NCBI GenBank assembly: GCA_937958045.1
Contig: CALFXL010000066.1
Span: forward strand, 65,279-129,278
Direction of reading: 5' to 3'
Length of the DNA: 64,000 nt
From: an uncultured Opitutaceae bacterium
GTDB lineage: Bacteria; Verrucomicrobiota; Verrucomicrobiia; Opitutales; Opitutaceae
Shown: positions 45,032 to 61,881 of the stretch, piece after piece
Layout: every line of letters begins with the position of its first letter
Numbering within the stretch: the stretch's first letter is position 1
Translations under genes and position numbers: made by a program
Notes under the pieces: generated by a model
The model's database searches: none
Told to the model about the DNA's origin: nothing
What the model saw: only the letters and a program-made list of their open reading frames with translations

Positions 45032-46693
45032 ATGATTTCCTGGATCCAGAAAAACCTGCAGCAGCACTACCGCATCGTCTTCGGCATTCTGTTGGTGCTC
45101 ATCATTGTTTCGTTCGTTTTCATCACCAACGCCTCCTCGGGCTTCGGGCGTGCGGATCAACGCGTGCGCAACACGCCGTTCTTCGACCGCAACCTCGGCG
45201 TGAAACAGGATGTGGAAAAAATTTATCGCGACGCGCAGATCGCGATCGAACTCCAATTCGGCATGCCCGCCGGCTCCGTTCCGCAGTTCGATCAATTCGC
45301 GCTCTCCCGCTACGCCGGCCTCTATATGGCCAACCAACTGCGCGTTCCTGAGCCCACCAAGTTCGAGCTCGAACAACACATCAAAACCCTTCGCGTCTTC
45401 GCCGGCGAAAACGGTGAATTCGATGCCAGCCGTTACGCCGAATTCCGCGCGCAACTCGGCAAGAACGGCGGTCCTTCCCAAGCCGACGTTCTCCGCGTCC
45501 TCGCTGACGACGTGCGCATCGAACGCGTCACCCGCCTTATCGTCGGCCCTGGCTACACGCTGCCCTCCGATGTGAAACGCGAACTCGCTCTCGCCGACAC
45601 TTCCTGGACGCTCGCCACCGCCACCATCGATCGCTCGAGCTTCACGCCCACCATCACGCCGACCGAAAGCGATCTCACCCGCTTTTTCGAAGAAAACGCG
45701 CTGCGCTACACCATCCCCGCGCAGGTGAGCGTGCGCTACGCCGCTTTCGCCGCCGACAATTACCAGTCGGTTCTCCCCGCGCCTTCCGAGCAGGAGATCC
45801 GCAATTTCTACGACAGCAACCCGACGCGTTTCCCCGTTCCCGAACGCAAAGCCGGCGAGCTCCCAAATCCCGACGCCGACTTCGCCGCGGTCCGCGCGGA
45901 TGTCGAAAAAGCGCTCAAAAACGCCGCCGCCGCGCGCGTCGCCTCCAAGGCCGCCGACGACTTCACCGTCGCGATCTACGAAAAGAAAATCACCGCCAAC
46001 TCGCCCGAGCTCGATCAGCTCCTCGCGCAGTTCAACGTCACGCTCAAAGACACGCCTCCTTTTAGCTACGACAACGTGCCCGCCGAGCTCGGCCGCAATC
46101 CCGCGATCCCCGCCGCCGCCCTCCGCCTGAACGCCGAGCGTCCCGTTTCCGAAGCCATTCCCACCGAAACCGGCAGCGTCGTTCTCTTCTGGCAGGACAC
46201 CATTCCCTCACGCCAACCCGACTTCGCCGAGGTCCGCGATCGCGTCTCCGCCGATTACATCGCGCAACAAAAAGATGTCCGCTTCGCCGAGCTCGGTCGC
46301 ACGCTCCGCTCCGGCATCGAGTCCCGCATGAAAGCCGGCGAGTCTTTCGACAAAGCCGCTTCCGCCGCCGCGGCCGCCGCCAGCGTGAAGGTGGAAACAA
46401 AAACGCTTCCCGCCTTCACCCTCCGTGAGCCTCCGCAAGATTTCGATCCCACGCTCTACCGTGTGCTTCAGGATCTCGAGCAAGGCCAGGTCTCTGAAAT
46501 GGCCACCGCCGCCGACAAAGGCGTGATCGCCTACGCTCAGGCCAAGACGCTGCCCGATCTGTCCGATGCCAATCCGCAATACGCGGAACTGCGCAAGCGC
46601 ATCGCGCAAACCAACGCCTCGGCCAACGGCTACACGTTCTTCCAACAGCTCGTGCAACAAGAACGCGCCAAATCCGGCGCCATGCAAAACTGA
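45032..46693 (+). CDS. PpiD/SurA-like periplasmic folding factor, no PPIase domain seen
   Basis: 553 residues. A single N-terminal membrane helix (about 15-31, VFGILLVLIIVSFVF), then a SurA_N/PpiD-like helical chaperone domain (FELEQHIKTLRVFAGENGEF, SQADVLRVLADDVRIERV) and an extended middle with ENALRYTIPAQVSVRY. The parvulin rotamase motif is not visible, although the C-terminal PpiD-like part (DFAEVRDRVSADYIAQ) is present. It probably works as an anchored chaperone at the periplasmic face. Terminator at 46711-46739. Confidence 0.82.
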   Translation: MISWIQKNLQQHYRIVFGILLVLIIVSFVFITNASSGFGRADQRVRNTPFFDRNLGVKQDVEKIYRDAQIAIELQFGMPAGSVPQFDQFALSRYAGLYMANQLRVPEPTKFELEQHIKTLRVFAGENGEFDASRYAEFRAQLGKNGGPSQADVLRVLADDVRIERVTRLIVGPGYTLPSDVKRELALADTSWTLATATIDRSSFTPTITPTESDLTRFFEENALRYTIPAQVSVRYAAFAADNYQSVLPAPSEQEIRNFYDSNPTRFPVPERKAGELPNPDADFAAVRADVEKALKNAAAARVASKAADDFTVAIYEKKITANSPELDQLLAQFNVTLKDTPPFSYDNVPAELGRNPAIPAAALRLNAERPVSEAIPTETGSVVLFWQDTIPSRQPDFAEVRDRVSADYIAQQKDVRFAELGRTLRSGIESRMKAGESFDKAASAAAAAASVKVETKTLPAFTLREPPQDFDPTLYRVLQDLEQGQVSEMATAADKGVIAYAQAKTLPDLSDANPQYAELRKRIAQTNASANGYTFFQQLVQQERAKSGAMQN

Positions 46694-46710
46694 GCGCAGC
46701 TCGTGTCTCA

Positions 46711-46739
46711 CCGCCCGGTCTTCCGGGCGGTTTTTTTTT
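46711..46739 (+). terminator. Intrinsic terminator after the PpiD-like gene
   Basis: Perfect stem CCGCCCGG/CCGGGCGG with a TCTT loop, followed by nine T. Confidence 0.95.
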
Positions 46740-46922
46740 GCACCGACGCCTCTCTTGACCGCCGCGTCCCACCAGTTCGTAACCTTCCCCCTTCGCTTCC
46801 GTCATTCCTGCCAGCGCCCGGGATTCGACACTTTCCGCACCGCATTCCTTCCCGCTCGCAACTTTTTTCCGTCCATTGTGTTCTCATCTACGTCCGCTTC
46901 TTCGACATTTCTGATCCTCTCC

Positions 46923-48383
46923 ATGCGCGTTCGCCTCTTTGTTTTCGCCCTCCTGTTCACCGCCGCTCTGCGTGCCCAAAGTCAGCCCGACGCTTCGGCC
47001 GCGGAACGCCCTCTCCGACTGGAGGATGCCATTGCCCTCGCGCTCGATAAAAACTTCGACCTCAAAATCCAGCGTCTCGCGACGGAAAACGCCGAAGACT
47101 CCTTCATCATCGCCGACGCCGCGTTCGATCCCACGCTGACGCTCTCGACGGCCCGTTCGTACGCGCAATCCACCGACGGCGTCACCAGCCAGACAGGTTT
47201 CGATACGCGCATCGGCGCTTCGCAACGTCTCACCACCGGCGCCACCATCAGCGGCAGCGGCAGTCTCGATCGCACGCGCAATCGCCCGCTGCTCACGGCC
47301 AGCCTCAATCCGGTTTATTCGAGCGACGTCGCCTTGTCTGTCCGCCAGCCGCTTCTCAAAAACGGTGGCTTCGCCGCCAATCGCGCCGCCCTCGAACGCG
47401 CCCGCATCGGCATCACGCGCGCAGGGTATGAGTTCACGGATTCCGTGCTCTCGCTGATCCGCGCCGTCGAATCCGCCTACTACACCCTTTCCTTCGCCCG
47501 CTCGCAGCTCGAAGTCCGCCGCTTCAGCGTGCAAGTCGCCGAAGAACTCCTCGAAGAAAATCGCACGCGCCGCGACGTCGGCACCGCCATCGATCTCGAT
47601 GTACTGCAGGCCGAAGTGGGCCTCGCCAATGCACGCCGCGCTCTGCTGCTCGCCGAGCAGACCGAGAAAAACGCCTCCGATAATCTCCTCGCGCTCATCA
47701 ATCCCTTCGAGTTCGACGTCGCGCCCGGCCCGCTCGCGGTTCCGCCGATTGAGAACGTTTCGGCGTCATTCGATCTTTCCTACAAGCTCGCGCGCGACAA
47801 CAATCCGAACTTCGCCTCCACGCAGCTCTCCATCGAACAACTCAAGCTCGATGCCGAAGCCGCGCGCCGCAACCGCCTACCCACGCTTGATGTCGGCGCC
47901 GCTCTCGGCTACAACACGCGCAAAGGCTCCGCTGGCGAAGCCGCGAGCGATGTCTGGGGAAGCGATGGCTATAATTGGCAGGTCGACGCTTCGCTGAATC
48001 TCCCGTGGGGCATGCGCGCTGATCGCGCTCGCTATCGCCAAAGCGTCAACAGCCTCAACCGCGAACGCATCCGTCTGCAACAGGTCGACCAAGATCTTCT
48101 CGTGCAAGTCCGCGCCGCCGTTCGCGCCGTCGAAACCAACCGCGAAAATCTCTCCATCGCCACCCTCGCCGCACAGCTCAGCGAACAACAATACGAAGCC
48201 GAAAAAGCGCGTTATGCGCAGGGCGTCACAACCTTCCGCCGTGTGCAGGAAGCGAAGGAAGATCTCGATACCGCTCGCATCAACGAACTGCAGGCGTTGC
48301 TCAATCTGCGCAACGCGCTCGCCGATCTCGCGCGCGTCGAAGCGAGTTCGCTTTCACGCTACCGCATCACGCTCGAACCTTGA
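46923..48383 (+). CDS. TolC-family outer membrane channel
   Basis: 486 residues. Signal peptide 1-19 (ends LRAQ), then two TolC repeats with the usual helical hairpins: LRLEDAIALALDKNFDLKIQ, SALIRAVESAYYTLSFARSQ-like heptads, and later DQDLLVQVRAAVRAVETNREN with KARYAQGVTTFRRVQEAKEDL. Trimers form the outer-membrane exit of efflux pumps or type I secretion. No pump genes are adjacent. The start is ATG 46923; the frame upstream overlaps the terminator region. Confidence 0.92.
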   Translation: MRVRLFVFALLFTAALRAQSQPDASAAERPLRLEDAIALALDKNFDLKIQRLATENAEDSFIIADAAFDPTLTLSTARSYAQSTDGVTSQTGFDTRIGASQRLTTGATISGSGSLDRTRNRPLLTASLNPVYSSDVALSVRQPLLKNGGFAANRAALERARIGITRAGYEFTDSVLSLIRAVESAYYTLSFARSQLEVRRFSVQVAEELLEENRTRRDVGTAIDLDVLQAEVGLANARRALLLAEQTEKNASDNLLALINPFEFDVAPGPLAVPPIENVSASFDLSYKLARDNNPNFASTQLSIEQLKLDAEAARRNRLPTLDVGAALGYNTRKGSAGEAASDVWGSDGYNWQVDASLNLPWGMRADRARYRQSVNSLNRERIRLQQVDQDLLVQVRAAVRAVETNRENLSIATLAAQLSEQQYEAEKARYAQGVTTFRRVQEAKEDLDTARINELQALLNLRNALADLARVEASSLSRYRITLEP

Positions 48384-48410
48384 TCAGCAACTCCAGCGCT
48401 TTCATTTTCC

Positions 48411-48437
48411 GGCCCGTCCTCATCGACGGGCCTTTTT
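48411..48437 (+). terminator. Intrinsic terminator after the TolC-like gene
   Basis: Stem GGCCCGTC/GACGGGCC (48411-48418 and 48425-48432), then five T. Confidence 0.92.
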
Positions 48438-48488
48438 ATTGGGATGACCGGCCATCCCCGAAGAGCCGGGCAGCGGCCGGCGCTCCGC

Positions 48489-49421
48489 TCACGCCTCGTC
48501 CTCAAACAACATCTCCGGCGTCGCCGTTTCCGCGTCGACGATCCGATGGGGCGGCAATTGCGTGCGAAACCAGGTGCGCTGTTTCTTCACCAGCGCCCGC
48601 GTGTTTTTCGCGATCTCCGCGACCAACTGTTCACGTGGTAATTTTCCTTCGAGCAACTGCAAGGTCTCGCGATAACCGATCGCTCCCGCAGCGCTCGAGT
48701 TTTCTTCCAAGCCTTCTGCGCGCAGCCGCGTCACTTCTTCGATCAGACCGTCTTTCAACATCGCTTCAATGCGCGCTTCGATACGTACGCCAAGCGCCGA
48801 TGCGCCGCGATCGAGCTGGATCAAGAGCGGCGTGAAATCGGCAAACGCACCGGGCTTGCGCGCGAATTCTTCCGCCAGCGCCGTCAGTGTGCGCCCCGAC
48901 GCCAGGCAACGCTCCAGCGCCCGCGTGACGCGTCGCGGATTCGCCGTATCCAAGTTTCCGATACCGTCCGGATTCAGCAATCGCAGCCGCTTCACCAGCG
49001 CCGGTAATCCTTCGCGCTCAAGTTGCGCGTTCACCTCCGCACGTATGCTCTCCGGCACGGATACGTCATCCGCGACCGGTCCGAAAAACGCCTTGAGATA
49101 AAAGCCGCTTCCTCCGGTCACCATCACTTGCCGGCCGCGCGCCAGGATGCCGTCAACGGCCGCGCGTGCGAGCGCCACATATTGGGTGATATCCATCCGC
49201 TCCCGCACCGGTCGCACATCGATCAAATGATGGGGCACGCGCGCACGCTCCGCTGGCGTCGGCTTCGCCGTACCGATGTCCATCCCTCGGTAGAACAAAA
49301 GCGAATCGCACGACACGATTTCGGCGTTGTTCCTCTCCGCCCACTGCAACGCCAGCTCCGTCTTGCCCACGGCCGTCGGGCCTGTGATGACGTGAAGAAC
49401 TTTTTTGGCGGGCACACTCAT
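48489..49421 (-). CDS. miaA: tRNA dimethylallyltransferase
   Basis: 310 residues. Adds dimethylallyl to A37 of tRNAs reading UNN codons. The P-loop-like GPTAVGKT is at residues 14-21. Other family parts are VSCDSLLFYRGMDIGTAKP, VPHHLIDVRP, VTGGSGFYLKA, NPRRVTRALE and AIGYRETLQLLEG. The C-terminus has KNTRALVKKQRTWFR. Standard length. It is convergent with the TolC-like gene and divergent from the following lipoprotein gene. Confidence 0.96.
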   Translation of the reverse strand: MSVPAKKVLHVITGPTAVGKTELALQWAERNNAEIVSCDSLLFYRGMDIGTAKPTPAERARVPHHLIDVRPVRERMDITQYVALARAAVDGILARGRQVMVTGGSGFYLKAFFGPVADDVSVPESIRAEVNAQLEREGLPALVKRLRLLNPDGIGNLDTANPRRVTRALERCLASGRTLTALAEEFARKPGAFADFTPLLIQLDRGASALGVRIEARIEAMLKDGLIEEVTRLRAEGLEENSSAAGAIGYRETLQLLEGKLPREQLVAEIAKNTRALVKKQRTWFRTQLPPHRIVDAETATPEMLFEDEA

Positions 49422-49444
49422 GTTTCGCGTCTATGATTTTGCGC

Positions 49445-50119
49445 ATGAAAATTCTCCCGGCCAAGCTCCTCCTTACATTTACCGCTTGTCTCCTCGCCGC
49501 TTGCGACCGTCCCGCCGCCACACCGCGCTATCAGGACGACTTTCGTTCGGGTCTGGATCAATGGATCGTCGAACAACAACCCGGCGGTCGCGTCGAAGCG
49601 CGCGATGGCGTGCTGCTGATCGAGGATGTCGGGGGTTGCACTGTTTGGTTCCGTCACAAACTCACCGCGCCTGTTTCCATTTCTTATGACGCCACGGTTC
49701 GCGCCGATGGACGCGTTTCCGATCTCAACTGCTTCTGGATGGCGAGCGACCCGGAGCACCCCGACGATCTTTTTTATCCCGGCCACACGCGCACGGGCGC
49801 TTTTGCGACGTACGATTCGCTGCAAACCTACTACGTCGGCTACGGTGCCAACACCAACACCACCACACGTTTCCGTCGCTACGACGGCACCGGGGCGCGT
49901 CCGCTTTTGCCTGAGCATGACCTGACTGATCCGTCCGTGATGCTGGAGCCTGGACGCACCTATCACATCGAAGTGCGTTTCAAAGACGGCCTCGCGGAGT
50001 TTCTTCGTGATGGAGAAATCATCCTTCGCTATCGCGATCCCAACCCGCTCAACAGCGGATGGTTCGGTTTCCGCACGGTCTTATCGAAGATCGAAATTAA
50101 AAACTTTCAGGTAAACTGA
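49445..50119 (+). CDS. Lipoprotein with a lectin/jellyroll-like fold (DUF6250-like)
   Basis: 224 residues. A lipoprotein signal ends LLAAC. The body is beta-rich: YQDDFRSGLDQWIVEQQPGG, LNCFWMASDPEHPDD, FATYDSLQTYYVGYGANTNT, then VRFKDGLAEFLRDGEIILRY and WFGFRTVLSKIEIKNFQV. The beginning and end resemble DUF6250-type proteins linked with polysaccharide degradation, which fits the pectin theme of this genome. ATG 49445 gives the best signal; ATG 49433 is 12 bp upstream. Substrate binding is inference. Confidence 0.7.
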   Translation: MKILPAKLLLTFTACLLAACDRPAATPRYQDDFRSGLDQWIVEQQPGGRVEARDGVLLIEDVGGCTVWFRHKLTAPVSISYDATVRADGRVSDLNCFWMASDPEHPDDLFYPGHTRTGAFATYDSLQTYYVGYGANTNTTTRFRRYDGTGARPLLPEHDLTDPSVMLEPGRTYHIEVRFKDGLAEFLRDGEIILRYRDPNPLNSGWFGFRTVLSKIEIKNFQVN

Positions 50120-50183
50120 ACGCCACAGGCGTGATCGCGGTTTCCTTTTCAGCCGTGGCGCCTATCGTGGCGGTTCCACGGCT

Positions 50184-51080
50184 GTGAAAGCGCGCTTCAT
50201 CTACAATCCTCGTTCCGGTTACAACCGGCGCAACCCACGCCTCCTCGAGTACGCGAAGCGTTTCATCGCCACGCACGACCTCGACGCCCGCCTCGCGCCT
50301 ACGGAACGTCCGCGCCACGCCACCGAGCTCGCGTTGCAAGCGCTTGAGGATGGTTGCGATCTCGTCGTCGCCATCGGGGGCGACGGAACCATGAACGAAG
50401 TCGCTTCCGCGCTCGTCGGCTCGCCGGCGGTTTTTGGTCTGATTCCATGCGGTTCGGGCAACGGGCTCGGTCGTCACCTCGGTCTCGCCGGCACCACCGA
50501 AAGCGCGTTTCAAACGCTGCTCGACGGCGAACCACGCGTCATCGACACCGGTTCCGCCAATGGTATCCGTTTTTTCAATACAATGGGCGTCGGTTTCGAT
50601 GCCGAAATCAGCGATCGCTTCAACCGCCTCTCGAGTCGCGGACTGCCCGCCTACATCCGCACCGCGCTAAGCACCATTCTCCGTTTCCGGCGCCAGGCGT
50701 ACATCATTCGCTCGGAGAACGCTTCGATCGCGACCGATGCGTTCATCATCTCCGTCGCCAACTCCGACCAATACGGCAACGACTGCTTCATCGCTCCTGG
50801 CGCCAGCGTCGATGACGGCCGTCTCAATCTCACGGTGATGAAGTCGATCCATGTCCTCAACGTCGTGCCGATGGCGCTACGCCTTTTCACCAAGTCTATC
50901 GATCAAAGCTCCAGCGTCCAACGCATGGTCGGCACGCACTTCGTCATCGAGCGTCCGGCGCCGGGGCTGATTCATACCGACGGCGAAACGCACATGACCG
51001 ACGCACGCGTCGATGTGACAATTCATCCGCGCAGTTTGCGCATCATGGCGCCCCCTCGCCCCGTCGCAGTCAGCGCCTGA
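50184..51080 (+). CDS. Diacylglycerol/sphingosine-kinase-like lipid kinase (YegS/BmrU family)
   Basis: 298 residues, GTG start. N-terminal NPRSGYNRR and the nucleotide-binding GGDGTMNEVASAL followed by PCGSGNGLGRHLG are characteristic of the DAGK_cat fold. The C-terminal part has VDDGRLNLTVMK and THFVIERPAPGLIHTDGE. The enzyme is soluble and phosphorylates lipids. It is unrelated to DgkA at 30394, so the window has two kinds of lipid kinase. The GTG gives the conserved N-terminus without extra residues. Confidence 0.92.
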   Translation: MKARFIYNPRSGYNRRNPRLLEYAKRFIATHDLDARLAPTERPRHATELALQALEDGCDLVVAIGGDGTMNEVASALVGSPAVFGLIPCGSGNGLGRHLGLAGTTESAFQTLLDGEPRVIDTGSANGIRFFNTMGVGFDAEISDRFNRLSSRGLPAYIRTALSTILRFRRQAYIIRSENASIATDAFIISVANSDQYGNDCFIAPGASVDDGRLNLTVMKSIHVLNVVPMALRLFTKSIDQSSSVQRMVGTHFVIERPAPGLIHTDGETHMTDARVDVTIHPRSLRIMAPPRPVAVSA

Positions 51081-51123
51081 TGCGAAACTGGACTTCGCGT
51101 GGAGGGCCGCTGACATCAGCAAC

Positions 51124-52050
51124 ATGCCCTCGCCCACTCCATGGTCCAACTGGACCGTGCTGTCCGATTTTCCACCGCTGGCCTCGCGCACGCTCGCGGA
51201 ACTGCTCGATGGCGGACAGGCATTTCGCTGGAACCGTCTGCCCGACGACAGCTGGCTCGGCGTATGGGCCGATTTTGTGGTGCAAATCCGACCTCTTGCC
51301 GACTCGCGCGTCGAATGGAGAGCGCCCGCGCCTCGGAGCGCAGCGACCGCACTGGCTCTTCACACGTATCTCGGAAACACGGCTCACTTCGCGCATCTCA
51401 TCGACGCACTCCCGTGGAGATCGGACGAGCATCTCGCTCGCTGCATGAATGCATTCCCCGGCCTGCGCATTCTGCGACAGCCTTTCGGCGAAACGCTTCT
51501 CGGATTTCTCTGCAGCGCGACCAAGCAGATCGTGCAGATCAAACAAATGATGGAGCTTCTCGCGGTGCGTCATGGCACACCGCTCGCCGTGCTCCCGTCA
51601 GATGCCAGTGGCAACGCGCGCATCGTTCATCGTCTCCCCGACTGGTCCACCCTCGCGTCCGTATCCGAAAAACTACTACGCGAATGTTTGCTCGGTTTTC
51701 GCGCGCGCTACATTCACGACACCGCGCAATTCCTCTCACGCAACCCCGGCTGGCTCGAAGCGACTGAACAACTCCCCTACACCGAAGCCAAAGAACGCCT
51801 TTGCTCACTCCCCGGCGTCGGCGAAAAAGTCGCCGACTGCGTCCTACTCTTCGGCGCGGGAAAAATGGAGGCATTCCCCGTCGATGTCTGGATCCTGAAG
51901 ACACTGGAAACACGCTACGGACTCACTGGATGGAAACCCGCGCAGGTTGCTCAATTTGGTCGCGCCCACTTCGGCCCCGCCGCCGGCCTTGCCCAGCAGT
52001 TTCTCTTCGCTTACGAGCGCGCCGCGAAAAAGACGTCGCTGACACAATGA
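51124..52050 (+). CDS. OGG1-like 8-oxoguanine DNA glycosylase
   Basis: 308 residues. N-terminal beta domain with LAELLDGGQAFRW, then a helical domain with the HhH-GPD motif LCSLPGVGEKVADCVLLFG and PVDVWI. The catalytic Lys235 and Asp254 are 19 residues apart, the same as Lys249/Asp268 in human OGG1, so bifunctional glycosylase/lyase activity on 8-oxoG is likely. No [4Fe-4S] cysteine cluster of the EndoIII type is seen. It follows the lipid kinase after 43 bp. Confidence 0.92.
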   Translation: MPSPTPWSNWTVLSDFPPLASRTLAELLDGGQAFRWNRLPDDSWLGVWADFVVQIRPLADSRVEWRAPAPRSAATALALHTYLGNTAHFAHLIDALPWRSDEHLARCMNAFPGLRILRQPFGETLLGFLCSATKQIVQIKQMMELLAVRHGTPLAVLPSDASGNARIVHRLPDWSTLASVSEKLLRECLLGFRARYIHDTAQFLSRNPGWLEATEQLPYTEAKERLCSLPGVGEKVADCVLLFGAGKMEAFPVDVWILKTLETRYGLTGWKPAQVAQFGRAHFGPAAGLAQQFLFAYERAAKKTSLTQ

Positions 52051-52059
52051 GCTCAGGAC

Positions 52060-52080
52060 GGACAATACGGAGCATTGTCC
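52060..52080. repeat. Small inverted repeat after the glycosylase gene
   Basis: GGACAAT/ATTGTCC with a 7-base loop. No T-run follows. It may be a dispersed repeat or a weak transcription end. Confidence 0.4.
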
Positions 52081-52148
52081 CTACGAAAAAATGAGCCTGC
52101 ATCGAACGAGATCAACGCAGGCCGGGTAACGTCGGCGACTGAAACGCG

Positions 52149-52529
52149 TTACTGCGAACGCTGGATCAGCTCGACCTCGTAGCCTTCGGGCGCGTCGATG
52201 AACGCGATGAGGCCGCTGCCGCTTTGCGTCGGGCCGTCGCTGAGTTCGTAGCCGCGTTTCTTGAGTTCGGCGGCGAAGGCGTTGAGGTCATCGACCTCGA
52301 ACGCGAGATGGACGAGATCGGGCTGCACTTGCACCGGCTCGGCGCCAGGCGGCATCTGGCAGATTTCGATTTCTTCGTCGCTGTTGGGCGTCGCGAGAAA
52401 AGCGAGTTGGGCGCCACGCGGCGAGGTGTGACGGCGCGAGACTTTTAGTCCGAGCGCGTGCTCGTAGAACTTCACGGTGCGCTCGAGATCGTTCACGCGC
52501 ATGCGCGTATGCAGAAGTTTTTTGACCAT
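52149..52529 (-). CDS. Glyoxalase I/VOC-family protein
   Basis: 126 residues. Two beta-alpha-beta-beta-beta modules typical of vicinal-oxygen-chelate metalloenzymes: LLHTRMRVNDLERTVKFYEH, LVHLAFEVDDLNAFAAEL and a final GYEVELIQ. The metal ligands of glyoxalase I are in place (His7, the Glu in EEIEICQ, the His of LVHLAFEV, the last Glu). It would act on methylglyoxal-glutathione or a related thiol. ATG 52529 is used; the upstream frame is not conserved. Lactoylglutathione lyase is likely but not certain. Confidence 0.88.
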   Translation of the reverse strand: MVKKLLHTRMRVNDLERTVKFYEHALGLKVSRRHTSPRGAQLAFLATPNSDEEIEICQMPPGAEPVQVQPDLVHLAFEVDDLNAFAAELKKRGYELSDGPTQSGSGLIAFIDAPEGYEVELIQRSQ

Positions 52530-52605
52530 GGCGCGGACGATGGGATGCGGGAAAAAAAAAGCAAATAGACGACGCGCCGCAGCGCCCACGACATCATCGC
52601 ATCAC

Positions 52606-52637
52606 AAAAAAACCGCCGACGTTTCCGTCGGCGGTTT
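52606..52637 (-). terminator. Intrinsic terminator after rpoC
   Basis: Stem AAACCGCCGAC/GTCGGCGGTTT (52610-52620 and 52627-52637). On the minus strand it is followed by a run of T (A-run 52606-52612). It closes the rplK-rpoC transcription unit. Confidence 0.93.
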
Positions 52638-52667
52638 TGAATAAAACGCTTAAAGCGAGAAGTGGGC

Positions 52668-56810
<4,143 letters not shown>

Positions 56811-56859
56811 TTATGATTCCCTGTGTAGTTGATTAAAGGATACGAGTGACGCGGTCCGG

Positions 56860-60651
<3,792 letters not shown>

Positions 60652-60770
60652 GGATTTTCCCGGTTGATTGATGAAAAATACGGAGCGCTCGGAGCAGGCG
60701 GCGCGAAAAAATTAGCCGCAAACGGACGAGCAAGCGTCGTCAATTGCGGCAAGCTGCACTAACAAAGAAC

Positions 60771-60819
60771 AAAATGGAAAAAAGGCAAAGGACAGGCCGC
60801 GCGCGTGCACAGCCTGTCC
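60771..60819 (-). terminator. Attenuator-like hairpin between rplL and rpoB
   Basis: Stem GGACAGGC/GCCTGTCC (60790-60797 and 60812-60819) with a GC-rich loop. On the minus strand it is followed by TTTGCCTTTTTTCC. Partial termination here would lower rpoB-rpoC relative to the ribosomal genes, as known for the equivalent E. coli gap. Confidence 0.7.
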
Positions 60820-60859
60820 CGCAGAAAACGGATACTTTGCGATGTTGAACGCCAAGTAA

Positions 60860-61240
60860 TTACTTGAGTTCGACCTTCGCGCCGGCGGCCTCGAGCTTCT
60901 TCTTGATTTCTTCGGCTTCGGCCTTGGGAGCGTTTTCCTTGACGGGCTTCGGAGCGCCTTCGACGAGGTCTTTGGCTTCCTTGAGGCCCAGGCCAGTGAT
61001 GGCGCGGACTTCCTTGATGACGCCGATCTTGTTCGCACCGGCGTCCACGAGGACGACGTTGAACTCGGTCTGCGCTTCGGCGGCCGGAGCGGCGCCACCG
61101 CCAGCGGCGGGAGCGGCGACAACAGCGGCAGCGGCGGAGACGCCCCACTTGGCCTCGAGGTCTTTAACGAGGGCGGCGAGTTCGAGAACGGGCTGGGCGG
61201 ACAGCCATTCGATGACTTGGTCTTTAGTGATGTTGCTCAT
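60860..61240 (-). CDS. rplL: 50S ribosomal protein L7/L12
   Basis: 126 residues. N-terminal dimerisation helix (QVIEWLSAQPVLELAALV), an Ala/Gly-rich hinge (about 37-55) and the C-terminal factor-binding domain with FNVVLVDAGANKIGVIKEVR and GLKEAKDLVEGAP. It is the stalk protein that recruits translation factors. AGGAGA lies 5 bases before the ATG, one of the few good Shine-Dalgarno sites in the window. Confidence 0.97.
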   Translation of the reverse strand: MSNITKDQVIEWLSAQPVLELAALVKDLEAKWGVSAAAAVVAAPAAGGGAAPAAEAQTEFNVVLVDAGANKIGVIKEVRAITGLGLKEAKDLVEGAPKPVKENAPKAEAEEIKKKLEAAGAKVELK

Positions 61241-61375
61241 GATGATCTCCTGAAGTCGCTAGCGGTTTCGAGGAATGAAACGCGTTTAAGAGACGTGTCC
61301 CCTAGCGGGCTTCGCTTGATGTTGTATCCCGCCACCACGCGAAGCGGGCGGCGGAAAAGGGTTGATACGGTGGGT
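61241..61375 (-). promoter_or_regulatory. Gap between rplJ and rplL with stem-loop
   Basis: 135 bp. GCTTCGC and GCGAAGC near 61308-61347 can pair. There is no T-run after it. It may balance L12 (four copies or more per ribosome) against L10 by a promoter or processing site, which is speculation. Confidence 0.4.
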
Positions 61376-61870
61376 TTAGGCGGCGGGTTGCTCGGACTCC
61401 TTCTTGACCTTCGCGTCGAGGACGCGAACGAAGGCAGCGGCGTTCGAGGTGAACAGGCTGAGCAGTTGAGCGCGCAGCGCGTCGAAGGACGGAAGATCGG
61501 CGATGGCCGCGAGGTCCTTGGCGGAGACAATCTTGTTGTCCATCACGCCGACTTTGACTTCGAGCTTCTGCTTCTCTTCGAAGAACTTCTTGAGGATCTT
61601 GGCGACGCCAGCCGGGTTCTTGCCACCGACGATGATCGCGGTGGGGCCGGCCAACGAATCCTCAAACTCGGGCAGGCCGAGGGTCTTGGCGGCCACACGC
61701 AGCGAGCTGTTCTTCACCACGTGGAACTCGGCATTTTCATTGGCGAGGTTCTTACGCAGTTCGGAGACGTCCGCGACCGTGACTTTGGCAAAGTTGGCGA
61801 GGATGACGTAGTCAGACTTTTTGAGGTGACTCTCGACCTCGGCGATCAGGTAATTTTTTTCAGCTCTCAT
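61376..61870 (-). CDS. rplJ: 50S ribosomal protein L10
   Basis: 164 residues. Stalk base that carries L12 dimers. Family features: EKNYLIAEVESHLKKSDYVI, FHVVKNSSLRVAAKTLGL, and a C-terminal helix with ALRAQLLSLFTSNAAAFV. The start has AAGGAG seven bases upstream, which overlaps the rplA stop codon. Only 11 bp separate it from rplA, so no space remains for the usual L10 leader. Confidence 0.96.
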   Translation of the reverse strand: MRAEKNYLIAEVESHLKKSDYVILANFAKVTVADVSELRKNLANENAEFHVVKNSSLRVAAKTLGLPEFEDSLAGPTAIIVGGKNPAGVAKILKKFFEEKQKLEVKVGVMDNKIVSAKDLAAIADLPSFDALRAQLLSLFTSNAAAFVRVLDAKVKKESEQPAA

Positions 61871-61881
61871 GGTCGGGCTCC

